In this document: piece after piece, positions 26,085 through 34,849 of the stretch
Layout of the letters: each line of letters starts with the position of its first letter
Position numbering within the stretch: position 1 is the first letter of the stretch
Assembly: GCA_965217015.1 (NCBI GenBank)
Contig: OZ244224.1
Location: 1,869,100-1,933,099 of the forward strand
Length of the DNA: 64,000 bases
Source of the DNA: JAYQKL01 sp038142705
Lineage (GTDB): Bacteria > Pseudomonadota > Alphaproteobacteria > RS24
Direction: 5' to 3'
The notes under the pieces: model-generated
The model's database searches: none
What the model saw: only the letters and a program-made list of their open reading frames with translations
Told to the model about the DNA's origin: nothing
Translations under genes and position numbers: made by a program

Positions 26085-27983
26085 TTATTTAAAATGCGTG
26101 GTTTCGGCGGGCGGCTGGGTGAGAAACAACACAACACCCTCGCGTCTTTTATCTGCGCCGCCAAAAAGCTTGTTGGTTTTATCTGCGGCAGGCGCATTTG
26201 GGGTGTTGAGACTATTCAGGTTTTGGTGTGTTGATATGCCGTGCAAGCCGCTATGATGGCGGTTGACTTTTACCTGATGCCCCATTTGTTGCAGGGGCGC
26301 GGCCAAATCCGCTAATTCTGTATTGGCCTCAAGCTCAAGCACGCCGCGTGGGGATACATGTTTGGGCAAATCAAAGGCCGCCTGCAAAGACAGCTGCCAG
26401 TCGATAAATGCGATGACACTTTGTGCGACATAGCCAATAATTTTAGGCCCGCCAGGTGAGCCGAGCGCGGCAATGGGGGTGTTGTTTTCGTCAAAAATAA
26501 TCACTGGCGTCATAGAGGAGCGTGGGCGTTTGCCACCTGCAACCGCATTGGCGACATGCTGATTTTGTTGGGGGGGCAGAAAAGAAAAATCGGTGAGCTG
26601 GTTATTCAGCATCATACCGCCAGCCATGATGCGCGAACCAAATGCCGACTCCACTGAGCTTGTCATGGAAACAAAATTGCCCGCAAAATCTCGCACGACA
26701 AAATGTGTGGTTGAGCTGCGTTCAAGCGAGGGCGCGCTGTGCCAGTTTGTGACGGTGTTTTGAGGCTGCCCATATGTGGGGTTTGTGATGGCGCGGGCTA
26801 GGCTGATGCGGGCCGCCCGTTTGGCCAAATATGTTTTATCGAGCAGGGCGTTGACGGGTATTTCAACAAAGTCAGGATCGCCAAGATAATAATTGCGGTC
26901 AGCAAATGCCAACTTTGAGGCTTCAGCAATCAGATGAACGGCCTCCAGACTATTGGGTGGTAAAGCGGCTATATCAAAATGCTCCAGCATGCCCAAGATT
27001 TGCAACAGCGTGACGCCACCAGAGCTGGGCGGCCCAATTGAGCAAACCTTATAAGCCCGATATGGGGCGCATAAATTCGGGCGTTGGGTGGCGCGATAAT
27101 TTTCCAAATCAGCAGCACTCATGGTGCTGTTGGTGTTCGCCAATACCTGCAAAATTTGGGCTGCTGGTGAGGGGCGTGCTGAAGGCGCGTAAAAACTTTG
27201 TCTCTTATGGCGGGCAAAATGTTTTAGGGTTTGCGCATAGGCTGGGTTTTTGAGGTTTTCGCCAATTGGGCGGGCTTGCCATTTGCCTTGTGCATCAGCG
27301 CGATAATAAAGCGCGCGCGCCGTCGGGTTTTGCCGCAGATAAGCATCGCGGGCCAGCAAAGCATGTAAACGCGGTGTGATGGCAAAACCATTTTCTGCTT
27401 TTTCAATGGCGGGTTGCCATAATGTCTCCCACGCCAATTTCCCGTATTCTTCATGCAGGGTGACCAATAAATCCGGAATGCCTGGTACCCCGACAGAATG
27501 CGCCGATGTGACCGCTTGCATATAAGACTCAAAAGTCAGTTTTTCAGCATAGCGCGCAAACACATCGGGCGCGATTTTGGCTGGTGCGGTTTCGCGCCCG
27601 TCCCAGCTTGTTAAAGCATTTTGCGCAGCATCATAATGTAAAACAAACCCACCGCCCGCTAAGCCAGATGATTGCGGCTCAACAAGACCAAGCATGGCCT
27701 GAACAGCAATGGCTGCATCTACCGCCGAGCCGCCTGCTTTTAAAATATCAATACCAGCTTGCGCGGCAAGTGGGTGGGCGGCAGACACCATGGCTTGTGC
27801 CGTAGCGCTTTTATTGACGATTTGCTTTGCTTCAGTTTTTGTTTCTGCCAGCGCTTGTGTTTGTATCGCTATTAAGCACATACCAAAAGGGAGAAAACAC
27901 CCTATCAGCACTTTCAGACAGTGTTTCTTGATTATATTTGGAAATGACAATTTGATTTTATTCAATGTCTTGCGCATGCGCAT
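26085..27983 (-). CDS. ggt: Gamma-glutamyltransferase (glutathione hydrolase)
   Basis: Periplasmic Ntn-hydrolase that cleaves or transfers the gamma-glutamyl group of glutathione after self-processing. 632 residues. An N-terminal export signal (hydrophobic stretch about residues 22-44, likely cleavage after QALA) precedes the large subunit, which begins VSAAHPLAAQAGIDILKAGG. The catalytic Thr of the small subunit is in SSTTHFVV. GSPGGPKI further on is the usual oxyanion-region motif. It is convergent with the histidine kinase gene. Confidence 0.94.
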   Translation of the reverse strand: MRMRKTLNKIKLSFPNIIKKHCLKVLIGCFLPFGMCLIAIQTQALAETKTEAKQIVNKSATAQAMVSAAHPLAAQAGIDILKAGGSAVDAAIAVQAMLGLVEPQSSGLAGGGFVLHYDAAQNALTSWDGRETAPAKIAPDVFARYAEKLTFESYMQAVTSAHSVGVPGIPDLLVTLHEEYGKLAWETLWQPAIEKAENGFAITPRLHALLARDAYLRQNPTARALYYRADAQGKWQARPIGENLKNPAYAQTLKHFARHKRQSFYAPSARPSPAAQILQVLANTNSTMSAADLENYRATQRPNLCAPYRAYKVCSIGPPSSGGVTLLQILGMLEHFDIAALPPNSLEAVHLIAEASKLAFADRNYYLGDPDFVEIPVNALLDKTYLAKRAARISLARAITNPTYGQPQNTVTNWHSAPSLERSSTTHFVVRDFAGNFVSMTSSVESAFGSRIMAGGMMLNNQLTDFSFLPPQQNQHVANAVAGGKRPRSSMTPVIIFDENNTPIAALGSPGGPKIIGYVAQSVIAFIDWQLSLQAAFDLPKHVSPRGVLELEANTELADLAAPLQQMGHQVKVNRHHSGLHGISTHQNLNSLNTPNAPAADKTNKLFGGADKRREGVVLFLTQPPAETTHFK

Positions 27984-28153
27984 AGTTTACCCAGATTGAG
28001 ACGGCCTGCAATCATCTATCTTGGCGTTCGCTCATTGTTTGTCCTATAAAACCTGTTTGAGCGGTGGTAAGATTTTATCAGAAAATGCACTTCAGGGCTT
28101 GCCAAGCGCGCAGGAAATCAGTAAACAAAGCCAGTCCGTCATTGACGCGACAG

Positions 28154-28230
28154 GCACCGGTAGCTCAGCTGGATAGAGTACTTGACTACGAATCAAGGGG
28201 TCGGGAGTTCGAATCTTCCCCGGTGCGCCA
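28154..28230 (+). tRNA. tRNA-Arg(ACG)
   Basis: 77 nt with CCA encoded. The acceptor arms GCACCGG and CCGGTGC pair fully; the D arm is TAGCTCAGCTGGATAGAG, the anticodon arm CTTGA-CTACGAA-TCAAG with anticodon ACG, and the T arm contains GTTCGAATC. A34 would be edited to inosine to read CGU, CGC and CGA. Confidence 0.96.
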
Positions 28231-28245
28231 TTTTCCTCAATATTT

Positions 28246-28602
28246 TTAAGGCATATCTGATTCATATTCTAGCACGGTCAGGCTGGGCATGTGGCTACGG
28301 TCAAAAAGCTTTTCTTCGTCTTCACGAATTTCTTTTTCAGCCTCTGGCGCGGCAAATCCGGCAGCACATTTTTGAAATGTGGCTTCATTGGGAAACCAAA
28401 TTTCAAGCAGCACATCAAAATCTGGCTCGGCAATGTGCCCCAGCGCATCTGGCAGGGCGGTGATATAGCGGCGCAGATATTTTGTGGCATAGCCTTTTAA
28501 ATATTTTTCGCCAATCAGGCGATGATATTTTTCATAATAGGCGCGAAAATCCTCAACCGACATACCGGCTTTGCGTTTGAGGGGCATTAAAACTTTATAC
28601 AT
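28246..28602 (-). CDS. EthD-domain (dimeric alpha-beta barrel) protein
   Basis: 118 residues, beginning MYKVLMPLKRKAGMSVEDFR, with the EthD-type pattern of a beta strand followed by a Phe-containing helix, YYEKYHRLIG, and PDFDVLLEIWF. EthD proteins are small dimeric ferredoxin-like folds found near degradative oxygenases; the role here is unknown. An AAAGGG ribosome site precedes the ATG. The gene stands alone between tRNA-Arg and the divergent methyltransferase gene. Confidence 0.75.
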   Translation of the reverse strand: MYKVLMPLKRKAGMSVEDFRAYYEKYHRLIGEKYLKGYATKYLRRYITALPDALGHIAEPDFDVLLEIWFPNEATFQKCAAGFAAPEAEKEIREDEEKLFDRSHMPSLTVLEYESDMP

Positions 28603-28720
28603 TTTTTCCCTTTAGATGTGCCTGATAACATGCATTAGCCTAAGGAAAAGCACGGTGAAAGGCAAATTATTGTACGCGCTTTATATTGGTAATGTGGCGC
28701 GCTTTTGTTAAGCTAAACCC

Positions 28721-29335
28721 ATGTCTTTATATGAAAAATATGTTTTGCCGCGCCTGATTAATTTTGCTTGCGGGTCAAAACCCATCTTAAAACAGCGGGA
28801 GAAAGTCGTCCCCTTTTGTGAGGGGCGCGTTTTGGAAGTTGGCATTGGCACTGGCCATAATCTCAAATTTTATGACCCAGCCAAAGTCGAGCGGGTGTTT
28901 GGTCTTGAGCCGTCACAAGAGATGGTGAAGCGGGCAGAAATAGCCGCGGCCAAAGTAGATGTTCCGGTGGAGTTTATTCCGCTGCCGGGTGAAGAAATCC
29001 CGCTTGATGATCAAAGCGTGGATACAGTTTTATTGACCTATACGCTCTGCACCATTCCGGATACGGCGCAAGCTTTAGCGCAAATGCGGCGGGTTTTGAA
29101 ACCTGGCGGCAAATTATTATTTTGTGAACATGGGCGTGCGCCAGATGCGGCAGTGCAAAAATGGCAGGACCGGCTGGACGGCGTGTGGGGCAAAATTGGC
29201 GGCGGGTGTCATATCAATCGCGATATTCCGACACTCATTCACCAAGCTGGTTTTGATATTACCGACCAGCACAGCATGTATGTGCCGTCAACCCCTCGTA
29301 TTTTTGGCTTCACTTATTGGGGCGCGGCTTCGTAA
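28721..29335 (+). CDS. Class I SAM-dependent methyltransferase
   Basis: 204 residues. The SAM-binding motif I is VLEVGIGTGHNLKFY, the acidic loop GLEPSQEM follows, then VDTVLLTYTLCTI (motif II region) and LKPGGKLLFCEHG (motif III). The sequence style is like the METTL7 group of small lipid-associated methyltransferases, but the substrate cannot be read from sequence. The ORF at 29367 follows 31 bases later and may be co-transcribed. Confidence 0.85.
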   Translation: MSLYEKYVLPRLINFACGSKPILKQREKVVPFCEGRVLEVGIGTGHNLKFYDPAKVERVFGLEPSQEMVKRAEIAAAKVDVPVEFIPLPGEEIPLDDQSVDTVLLTYTLCTIPDTAQALAQMRRVLKPGGKLLFCEHGRAPDAAVQKWQDRLDGVWGKIGGGCHINRDIPTLIHQAGFDITDQHSMYVPSTPRIFGFTYWGAAS

Positions 29336-29366
29336 TTTTTGTTTGTATTCTGAAGGGTTTATCAAA

Positions 29367-29543
29367 ATGGACGCCATTACAATTTTCATCATTATCAGCC
29401 TGATTACTTTTATTTTATTGCTCAAGGGCGTGATTCAGGCCTTTAAGCGCAATGCAATTGTTGCGATTTTATGCGTGATATTTATCTTCCCTGTTTTTCT
29501 ATGCTGGGCATTTGTAGAAATATTTTTACCCCAGCCAAAATAG
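29367..29543 (+). CDS. Small two-helix membrane protein, unknown function
   Basis: 58 residues starting MDAITIFIIISLITFILLLK, with a second helix at about 30-53 and a basic connector (GVIQAFKRNA). A GAAGGG ribosome site lies 9 bases before the ATG. I do not recognise the family. It lies between the methyltransferase gene and the peroxiredoxin promoter and ends 4 bases before the first Irr-like palindrome. Two well-formed helices plus a ribosome site make it a credible gene. Confidence 0.6.
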   Translation: MDAITIFIIISLITFILLLKGVIQAFKRNAIVAILCVIFIFPVFLCWAFVEIFLPQPK

Positions 29544-29547
29544 TTAA

Positions 29548-29562
29548 TTAGAATTATTCTAA
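29548..29562. promoter_or_regulatory. Irr-like iron-control box 1
   Basis: TTAGAATTATTCTAA, a perfect 7-1-7 palindrome, matches the core of the alphaproteobacterial Irr box (TTTAGAAtnATTCTAAA as I recall it). It lies 5 bases upstream of the -35 element of the peroxiredoxin promoter. Confidence 0.7.
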
Positions 29563-29567
29563 ATAAC

Positions 29568-29595
29568 TTGACAAAAATCGCATTCTTCCTATATT
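29568..29595 (+). promoter_or_regulatory. Predicted promoter of the peroxiredoxin gene
   Basis: TTGACA at 29568-29573, a 16-base spacer and TATATT at 29590-29595. Expected transcription start is near 29602, inside the second palindrome, giving a leader of about 20 bases with AAGGAG before the ATG. Confidence 0.75.
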
Positions 29596-29608
29596 AGAAC
29601 TATTCTAA
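29594..29608. promoter_or_regulatory. Irr-like iron-control box 2
   Basis: TTAGAACTATTCTAA, the same palindrome with one mismatched pair, overlaps the end of the -10 element and the expected start site. Its centre is 46 bases from that of box 1. A protein bound here would block RNA polymerase. Confidence 0.68.
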
Positions 29609-29622
29609 ACAAGGAGAGTGAC

Positions 29623-30174
29623 ATGATTGGTCGTACATTACCAAAAATTACCTTTAAAACCCGCATTCGTGATGAGTCTGTTGGCGGTGATAACCCTTAT
29701 CGTTGGCAGGATAAAACCACAGATGATTATTTCGCTGGTAAACGAGCGATTTTGTTTTCTTTACCAGGCGCGTTTACACCGACTTGCTCAACCTATCAAT
29801 TGCCAGATTTTGAAAAGCTTTATCCCGAGTTTATCGCGGCGGGCATTGATGCCATTTATTGCATTGCCGTCAATGATGCGTTTGTGATGAATGCGTGGGG
29901 TCGTCAGCAAAATATTGGCTGCATTGGATTGCTGCCCGATGGGTCAGGCCATTTCACGCGCCAGATGGGCATGCTGGTCGATAAGGACAATTTGGGTTTT
30001 GGCTATCGCAGCTGGCGTTATGCGGCAGTGGTCGAGGACGGCATTATCAGAGCTTGGTTTGAAGAACCAGGTTTTGCAGATAATGCCAAGGAGGACCCTT
30101 ATGGCGAAACCGCGCCGCAAAATATTCTGTCTTATGTGCAAAAAGCAAAAGCAGATACTATCGCGGCGCAGTAA
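29623..30174 (+). CDS. Peroxiredoxin, Prx5-like
   Basis: 183 residues. Thiol peroxidase of the redoxin/AhpC-TSA superfamily; the peroxidatic Cys is residue 55 in SLPGAFTPTCSTYQ, the Prx5-type active site with Thr and Cys three apart. Further Cys residues at 80 and 100 could act in resolution. The later motif GFGYRSWRYAAVVEDG is typical. It lacks a fused glutaredoxin domain. AAGGAGAG lies just before the ATG. The promoter is bracketed by two Irr-like boxes, which points to iron- or peroxide-linked control. Confidence 0.92.
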   Translation: MIGRTLPKITFKTRIRDESVGGDNPYRWQDKTTDDYFAGKRAILFSLPGAFTPTCSTYQLPDFEKLYPEFIAAGIDAIYCIAVNDAFVMNAWGRQQNIGCIGLLPDGSGHFTRQMGMLVDKDNLGFGYRSWRYAAVVEDGIIRAWFEEPGFADNAKEDPYGETAPQNILSYVQKAKADTIAAQ

Positions 30175-30179
30175 ACTGG

Positions 30180-31343
30180 TTAATAGCCGCTTATTTGCGC
30201 ATAGCGGTTGCGGTGAAATTGCGTATCTCCAAAAATTTGCGATTGCACCCGCGCGCGCTTCATAAACAGGCCAATATCCACATCATCTGTCATGCCAATA
30301 CCGCCATGCATTTGGAGCCCCTCATTGGTCACCAGCGTGGCGGTTTCTGCCAATCGCGCTTTTGCGAGACTGGCGAGGCGTGGCAGATGATTGCTTTGTT
30401 TATCGGCTTGTGACAAACTATAAGCCACAATGGAGCGGCAGACTTCAATCTCACCAAACATATGCGCGGCACGGTGGCGTAAGGCTTGGAAACTACCAAT
30501 CGGCACGCCAAATTGCTTGCGCTCTTTCAGATAGTCTAAAGTGCGGTCAAAGACTTCTTCAATCCCGCCCAAAACTTCTGCTGATAAAGCAATGCGTGCT
30601 TTGTCCAAAGCCGCCTCAAGCGGGTCATGACCCGCCCCAATCTGGCCTATAATCGCGTCTTGTTCGACCTGCACATTTTCAAACTGCAGCTCAGCCGCGT
30701 TACGGCTATCGACCATTTTTGTGCGCGTGAGGGTCAGGCCATCAGCTGTTGCATCAACCAGACACAGCGTTAGGCCATCTGTCTCCCCAGATTGGCCTGA
30801 GCTGCGCGCTACAACAATAAATTTGTCAGCGATATGGCCATCAAGCACAAAAGTTTTTTGCCCATTCAAAGTCAGACCACCATCGGTTTCGACACAAGAC
30901 AAAGCCACCAGACAGGGATTGTGATGGCCGCTTTCTTCAAGAGCCAATGCGACCAACTGTGAGCCATCAGCGATTTTTGGTAAAATATCCTGCTTCTGGT
31001 TTTCACTGCCTGCTTGCAACAGCAAAAGGCTTGAAATGATAGAGCTGGACAAAAGCGGTGTGGCAGCAAGAACGCGACCAGCTTCTTGCATCACCAGACC
31101 CATGCCAGTAAGGCCAAAACCTGTGCCGCCATATTCTTCTGGTATCAAAATGCCCGCAAAGCCAAGCCCAACGGCCTCTTGCCAAATGTCGCGGTCAATG
31201 CCATCGGCGTCTTCAGAGTCGCGTAATTTCCGTAAATTTGCCGTGCCGACCTTATCGCGAAAAAACTGGCGCGCCATATCCTGCAATAAAACCTGCTCTT
31301 CACTGAGGATAAAATTGAAAATCTTTTGCGTGTCGTCAGCCAT
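30180..31343 (-). CDS. Acyl-CoA dehydrogenase family protein
   Basis: 387 residues of the FAD-dependent acyl-CoA dehydrogenase fold: helical N-domain with LGFAGILIPEEYGGTGFGLT, a beta-barrel middle domain, and a C-terminal helical domain with LKERKQFGVPIGSFQALRHR and QMHGGIGMTDD. Its start overlaps the stop of the preceding acyl-CoA dehydrogenase gene by one base (TAATG), so the two probably form a heteromeric enzyme, as known for paired ACADs acting on sterol or ring-derived CoA esters. The substrate is unknown. Confidence 0.88.
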   Translation of the reverse strand: MADDTQKIFNFILSEEQVLLQDMARQFFRDKVGTANLRKLRDSEDADGIDRDIWQEAVGLGFAGILIPEEYGGTGFGLTGMGLVMQEAGRVLAATPLLSSSIISSLLLLQAGSENQKQDILPKIADGSQLVALALEESGHHNPCLVALSCVETDGGLTLNGQKTFVLDGHIADKFIVVARSSGQSGETDGLTLCLVDATADGLTLTRTKMVDSRNAAELQFENVQVEQDAIIGQIGAGHDPLEAALDKARIALSAEVLGGIEEVFDRTLDYLKERKQFGVPIGSFQALRHRAAHMFGEIEVCRSIVAYSLSQADKQSNHLPRLASLAKARLAETATLVTNEGLQMHGGIGMTDDVDIGLFMKRARVQSQIFGDTQFHRNRYAQISGY

Positions 31344-32542
31344 TAGCTTTGCCCCCCTTCAGGCAGGTCAAGCACGCGCTTGGCAATCACATTAAGCTGC
31401 ACTTCAGATGTGCCGCCCTCAATTGAATTGCCTTTTGAGCGCAACCACTGGCTTGACATTTCAAGCTCGTGGTCTTCATATCCTTCGCCCTCAATGGCCA
31501 ATGAACGCGTACCCATCAGCTCCAATAAAAGCTCAAATCGGCGTTTGTTCATTTCAGTGCCATAATATTTGAACATGCTGGCTGCGGCACCTTGCCCTTT
31601 GCCCGCTTTGGCCATTTCGGCAGAGCGGCGCAGGGTGAGGGCAAAAGCCTCTTCGTCCATTTTATGGCGCGCCACTTTTTCGCGCATGACTGCATCACCA
31701 ATCATGCCGTTTAATTCCCCAAACACATCTTTGGCCAATTGTTCCATGCCGCCCATAGAGGCTTCGCCCGTGCCCATATTCATGCCAGACACCATGGCGC
31801 GTTCATGTTCCAGCAGGCGTTTGGCTATCGTCCAGCCTTTATTCAATTCGCCAACAAGATTTTCTTTTGGCACTTTGACATCGGTCAAAAATGTTTCGCA
31901 AAATGGTGACTTGCCCGAAATCAGCTTGATGGGGCGCGCTTCAATGCCTTCGCTTGCCATATCAATCAACAAAAAAGAAATCCCTTCATGTTTGACTGAT
32001 GTGTCGGTGCGCACTAAACAAAAAATCCAATCTGCTTGATCCGCATAGCTGGTCCACACTTTTTGCCCATTCACCAAATAATGGTCGCCTTTATCTTCGG
32101 CGCGTGTTTGCAGGCCCGCTAAATCAGATCCTGAACCAGGTTCTGAATAGCCCTGACACCACCGGATTTCACCGCGTGTGATGGGCGGGATAAATTTTTG
32201 TTTCTGCTCTTCAGACGCAAATTCCAATAGAGCTGGCCCCAGCATCCAAATACCGAAACTGTTCAGGGCAGGGCGCGCATTTATGCGCTTGAGTTCTTGT
32301 GCTAATATAGTGGCCTCTTCATTGCTCAGGCCGCCGCCGCCATATTCGGCAGGCCATGTTGGCGCCACCCAGCGTTTTTCAACCATGCGGTCAAACCATA
32401 ATTTGGCATCTTCACTGTGAAAATGTGCGTTGCGCCCGCCCCAAACCTGCTCATCATCTGGCATGGGTGTGCGCATGGAGGCTGGACAATTTTCTTCTAG
32501 CCAAGCCCGTGTTTCGTGACGAAACGCTTCTAAATTACTCAT
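31343..32542 (-). CDS. Acyl-CoA dehydrogenase family protein
   Basis: 399 residues from ATG at 32542 (MSNLEAFRHETRAWL), which has a GGGGGA ribosome site; an earlier in-frame start at 32605 would add 21 unconserved residues. Motifs: WVAPTWPAEYGGGGLSNEEA, CQGYSEPGSGSDLAGLQTRA (FAD/substrate loop) and VNGQKVWTSYADQADWIFCL. The C-terminus has SIEGGTSEVQLNVIAKRVL. It overlaps the next acyl-CoA dehydrogenase by one base. Upstream 32543-32661 (119 bases) is non-coding and could hold a promoter. Confidence 0.88.
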   Translation of the reverse strand: MSNLEAFRHETRAWLEENCPASMRTPMPDDEQVWGGRNAHFHSEDAKLWFDRMVEKRWVAPTWPAEYGGGGLSNEEATILAQELKRINARPALNSFGIWMLGPALLEFASEEQKQKFIPPITRGEIRWCQGYSEPGSGSDLAGLQTRAEDKGDHYLVNGQKVWTSYADQADWIFCLVRTDTSVKHEGISFLLIDMASEGIEARPIKLISGKSPFCETFLTDVKVPKENLVGELNKGWTIAKRLLEHERAMVSGMNMGTGEASMGGMEQLAKDVFGELNGMIGDAVMREKVARHKMDEEAFALTLRRSAEMAKAGKGQGAAASMFKYYGTEMNKRRFELLLELMGTRSLAIEGEGYEDHELEMSSQWLRSKGNSIEGGTSEVQLNVIAKRVLDLPEGGQS

Positions 32543-32661
32543 AATTTCCCCCTTACTCACAAAATGTAACACCACAATTTGTTCGTTGTTCAAGCTTACA
32601 CGCAACCATTATCTGGTCAAGAAATACCGCATATTTGCGGCCATTTAACGACAGCCGACAC

Positions 32662-33534
32662 TTATTTTTTATCGCTCTTGCCATAACGCTGTTGACGAAT
32701 TTGTAACGCCGTTTTCATGCCTTTTTCTTTGACTGTTTTGAAAAACTCACGAAAGGTTGGGCTTTGATGGAAAACCGCATCTAAATCTGCGGCGCGACGG
32801 GCAGAGGGTTCAAACCCCATATTTTCATACCAGCTATTGGTCGCTTCCTTCAGCAGGGTTAAATGATTAACCGGTGAGCGCGCAATATCTTCTGCGACCT
32901 CAAGCGCCCGCGCTTCAAGTGCGTCATCTTCAACACATTCATTGATTAAGCCAAGCGTGACGGCCTCGTCTGCGTCAATCAGTTTGGCGGTATAAAGCAG
33001 TTCTTTTGTTTTGCGCATGCCGATAAGGAGCGGCCATAAAAAAACAGTTGGCGGAATGCCCAAATCACGCGCCGCAGGGTGACCAAATTTGGCAGATTTG
33101 CCAGCAATGACAATATCTGACATGGCAATCAATTCCCCCGCCCCAGACAAACACGGCCCTTGCACGCGGGTGACGATGGGCTTTGGATATTTCCATAAAT
33201 CCAGCCAATAATCTAAGAGCTCGTGAATATCTTGCCGATCCTGCTGAATTTCTACCCCATCTGGATAATCCGCTGGAAACTGAGAAATAATCCAGTTTTC
33301 CTCGCTGATATCATAGCCAGGTGAAAAAACCGGCCCTGTGCTTTGCAATAAAATAACCGCAATATCGGGGTCTTCATTCGCGCCTGTTAATGCCTCTTTG
33401 AGTTCCGCCAATAAAGTGGGGGACAAAGCATTGAGCTTATCTGGCCGATTAAGCGTGAGGTGAAAAATCCTGCCTTGCTTTTCAGTTCGTATGGTTTCTT
33501 TGGCGGTCATTTTGTCGGTCATTTTATCACACAT
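32662..33534 (-). CDS. Enoyl-CoA hydratase/isomerase family protein
   Basis: 290 residues of the crotonase fold: HLTLNRPDKLNALSPTLLAE, the oxyanion-hole segments STGPVFSPGYDISEEN and QGPCLSGAGELIAMSDIVIA, and a C-terminal helical cap. The usual second catalytic Glu region reads HPAARDLGIPP. Start choice is uncertain: TTG at 33546 overlaps the previous stop, while ATG codons lie at 33534, 33522 and 33510, and none has a clear ribosome site. It may act on the products of the neighbouring acyl-CoA dehydrogenases; this is inference. Confidence 0.82.
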   Translation of the reverse strand: MCDKMTDKMTAKETIRTEKQGRIFHLTLNRPDKLNALSPTLLAELKEALTGANEDPDIAVILLQSTGPVFSPGYDISEENWIISQFPADYPDGVEIQQDRQDIHELLDYWLDLWKYPKPIVTRVQGPCLSGAGELIAMSDIVIAGKSAKFGHPAARDLGIPPTVFLWPLLIGMRKTKELLYTAKLIDADEAVTLGLINECVEDDALEARALEVAEDIARSPVNHLTLLKEATNSWYENMGFEPSARRAADLDAVFHQSPTFREFFKTVKEKGMKTALQIRQQRYGKSDKK

Positions 33535-33542
33535 ATACCGTA

Positions 33543-34838
33543 TCAAGCTTCGGCAGCTTTTAACGCCTGGTCAATATCAGCAAGAATATCGTCAATATGC
33601 TCAATACCAATCGACAGACGCACATAGCCTGGTGTGACACCAGAAGCCAGTTGCTCATCTGCGCTCAGCTGGCTATGTGTCGTGCTGGCCGGGTGAATTG
33701 CCAGTGAGCGCGCATCGCCAATATTAGCCACATGATAAAGCAGCTGGAGCGCATCAATAAATTTTTTGCCTGCTTCCATGCCGCCAGCCAGTTCAAACCC
33801 CATTAAGGCGCCATATCCATTATTCAAAACCGCATCAGCACGCTCACGATACAGCCCGTCCATCAAACTTGGGTGTATCACTTTTTCCACTTGTGGGTGG
33901 TTGTTCAAAAAGGCGGCAACAGCATTGGCATTTTCACAATGCGCGCGCATGCGCAAGGCGAGGGTTTCAATGCCTTGCAAAAACATGAAAGCATTAAACG
34001 GGCTCATCGCGCCGCCTAAATCGCGCAACAAAGTTGTGCGCGCTTTTAAAATATAGGCAATCGGGCCAAGCGGTTTAGCTGCTTGTGTCCAGACCGCTCC
34101 ATGATAAGAGGGGTCAGGGTTATTGAGTAAAGGTTGACGCTGGCCAGCGGCTTCCCAATCAAAATTCCCTCCATCGACAATCAACCCGCCAATTGAGGTG
34201 CCATGCCCGCCAATATATTTGGTTGAGCTGTAAACAATAATCGCGGCGCCATGGTCAAAGGGGCGACAAATAATCGGGGCGGCTGTGTTGTCCATAATCA
34301 ATGGCACACCAAAGCCGCGTCCAATTTCTGCAACTTCTTTAATCGGGAATACCTGCAATTTCGGATTGGGTAAGGTTTCAGCATAATAAGCCCGCGTATT
34401 TTCATCTGTCGCATTGGCAAAAGCTTGCGGGTCTGATGGATCCACAAAGCGCACCTCAATGCCCATATCTTTGAAAGTGTTCGAAAACAAATTCCATGTG
34501 CCGCCATATAGGTCGGTTGATGAAACAATATTATCTCCTGCCCGCGCAATATTTTGAATGGCATAGGCTGATGCTGTTTGACCAGATGATACACCGAGCG
34601 CGGCGGCGCCACCTTCAAGGGCGGCCACGCGTTGTTCCAAAACATCAGTGGTTGGATTCATCAAGCGCGTATAAATATTACCCAGCTCAGACAGCGAAAA
34701 CAGACTTGCCGCATGTTCTGTGTCATTAAACTGGTAGCTGGTTGTTTGATGGATAGGCACCGCAACCGAACCTGTGGTCGGGTCATTGCGCCAGCCAGCG
34801 TGTAATACTTGTGTTTCGGGGTTTTTTGAGTCAACCAT
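33543..34838 (-). CDS. metY: O-acetylhomoserine sulfhydrylase (aminocarboxypropyltransferase)
   Basis: PLP enzyme of the Cys/Met metabolism family that forms homocysteine from O-acetylhomoserine and sulfide. 431 residues from ATG at 34838, preceded by GGAG at good spacing. Motifs: TQVLHAGWRNDPTTGSVAVP, the PLP Lys in VYSSTKYIGGHG, and TTHSQLSADEQLASGV. It starts 11 bases after speB and so lies in the polyamine operon, although it serves methionine synthesis. A second sulfhydrylase gene (metZ) is at 56883-58097. Confidence 0.9.
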   Translation of the reverse strand: MVDSKNPETQVLHAGWRNDPTTGSVAVPIHQTTSYQFNDTEHAASLFSLSELGNIYTRLMNPTTDVLEQRVAALEGGAAALGVSSGQTASAYAIQNIARAGDNIVSSTDLYGGTWNLFSNTFKDMGIEVRFVDPSDPQAFANATDENTRAYYAETLPNPKLQVFPIKEVAEIGRGFGVPLIMDNTAAPIICRPFDHGAAIIVYSSTKYIGGHGTSIGGLIVDGGNFDWEAAGQRQPLLNNPDPSYHGAVWTQAAKPLGPIAYILKARTTLLRDLGGAMSPFNAFMFLQGIETLALRMRAHCENANAVAAFLNNHPQVEKVIHPSLMDGLYRERADAVLNNGYGALMGFELAGGMEAGKKFIDALQLLYHVANIGDARSLAIHPASTTHSQLSADEQLASGVTPGYVRLSIGIEHIDDILADIDQALKAAEA

Positions 34839-34849
34839 AACTGTCTCCA

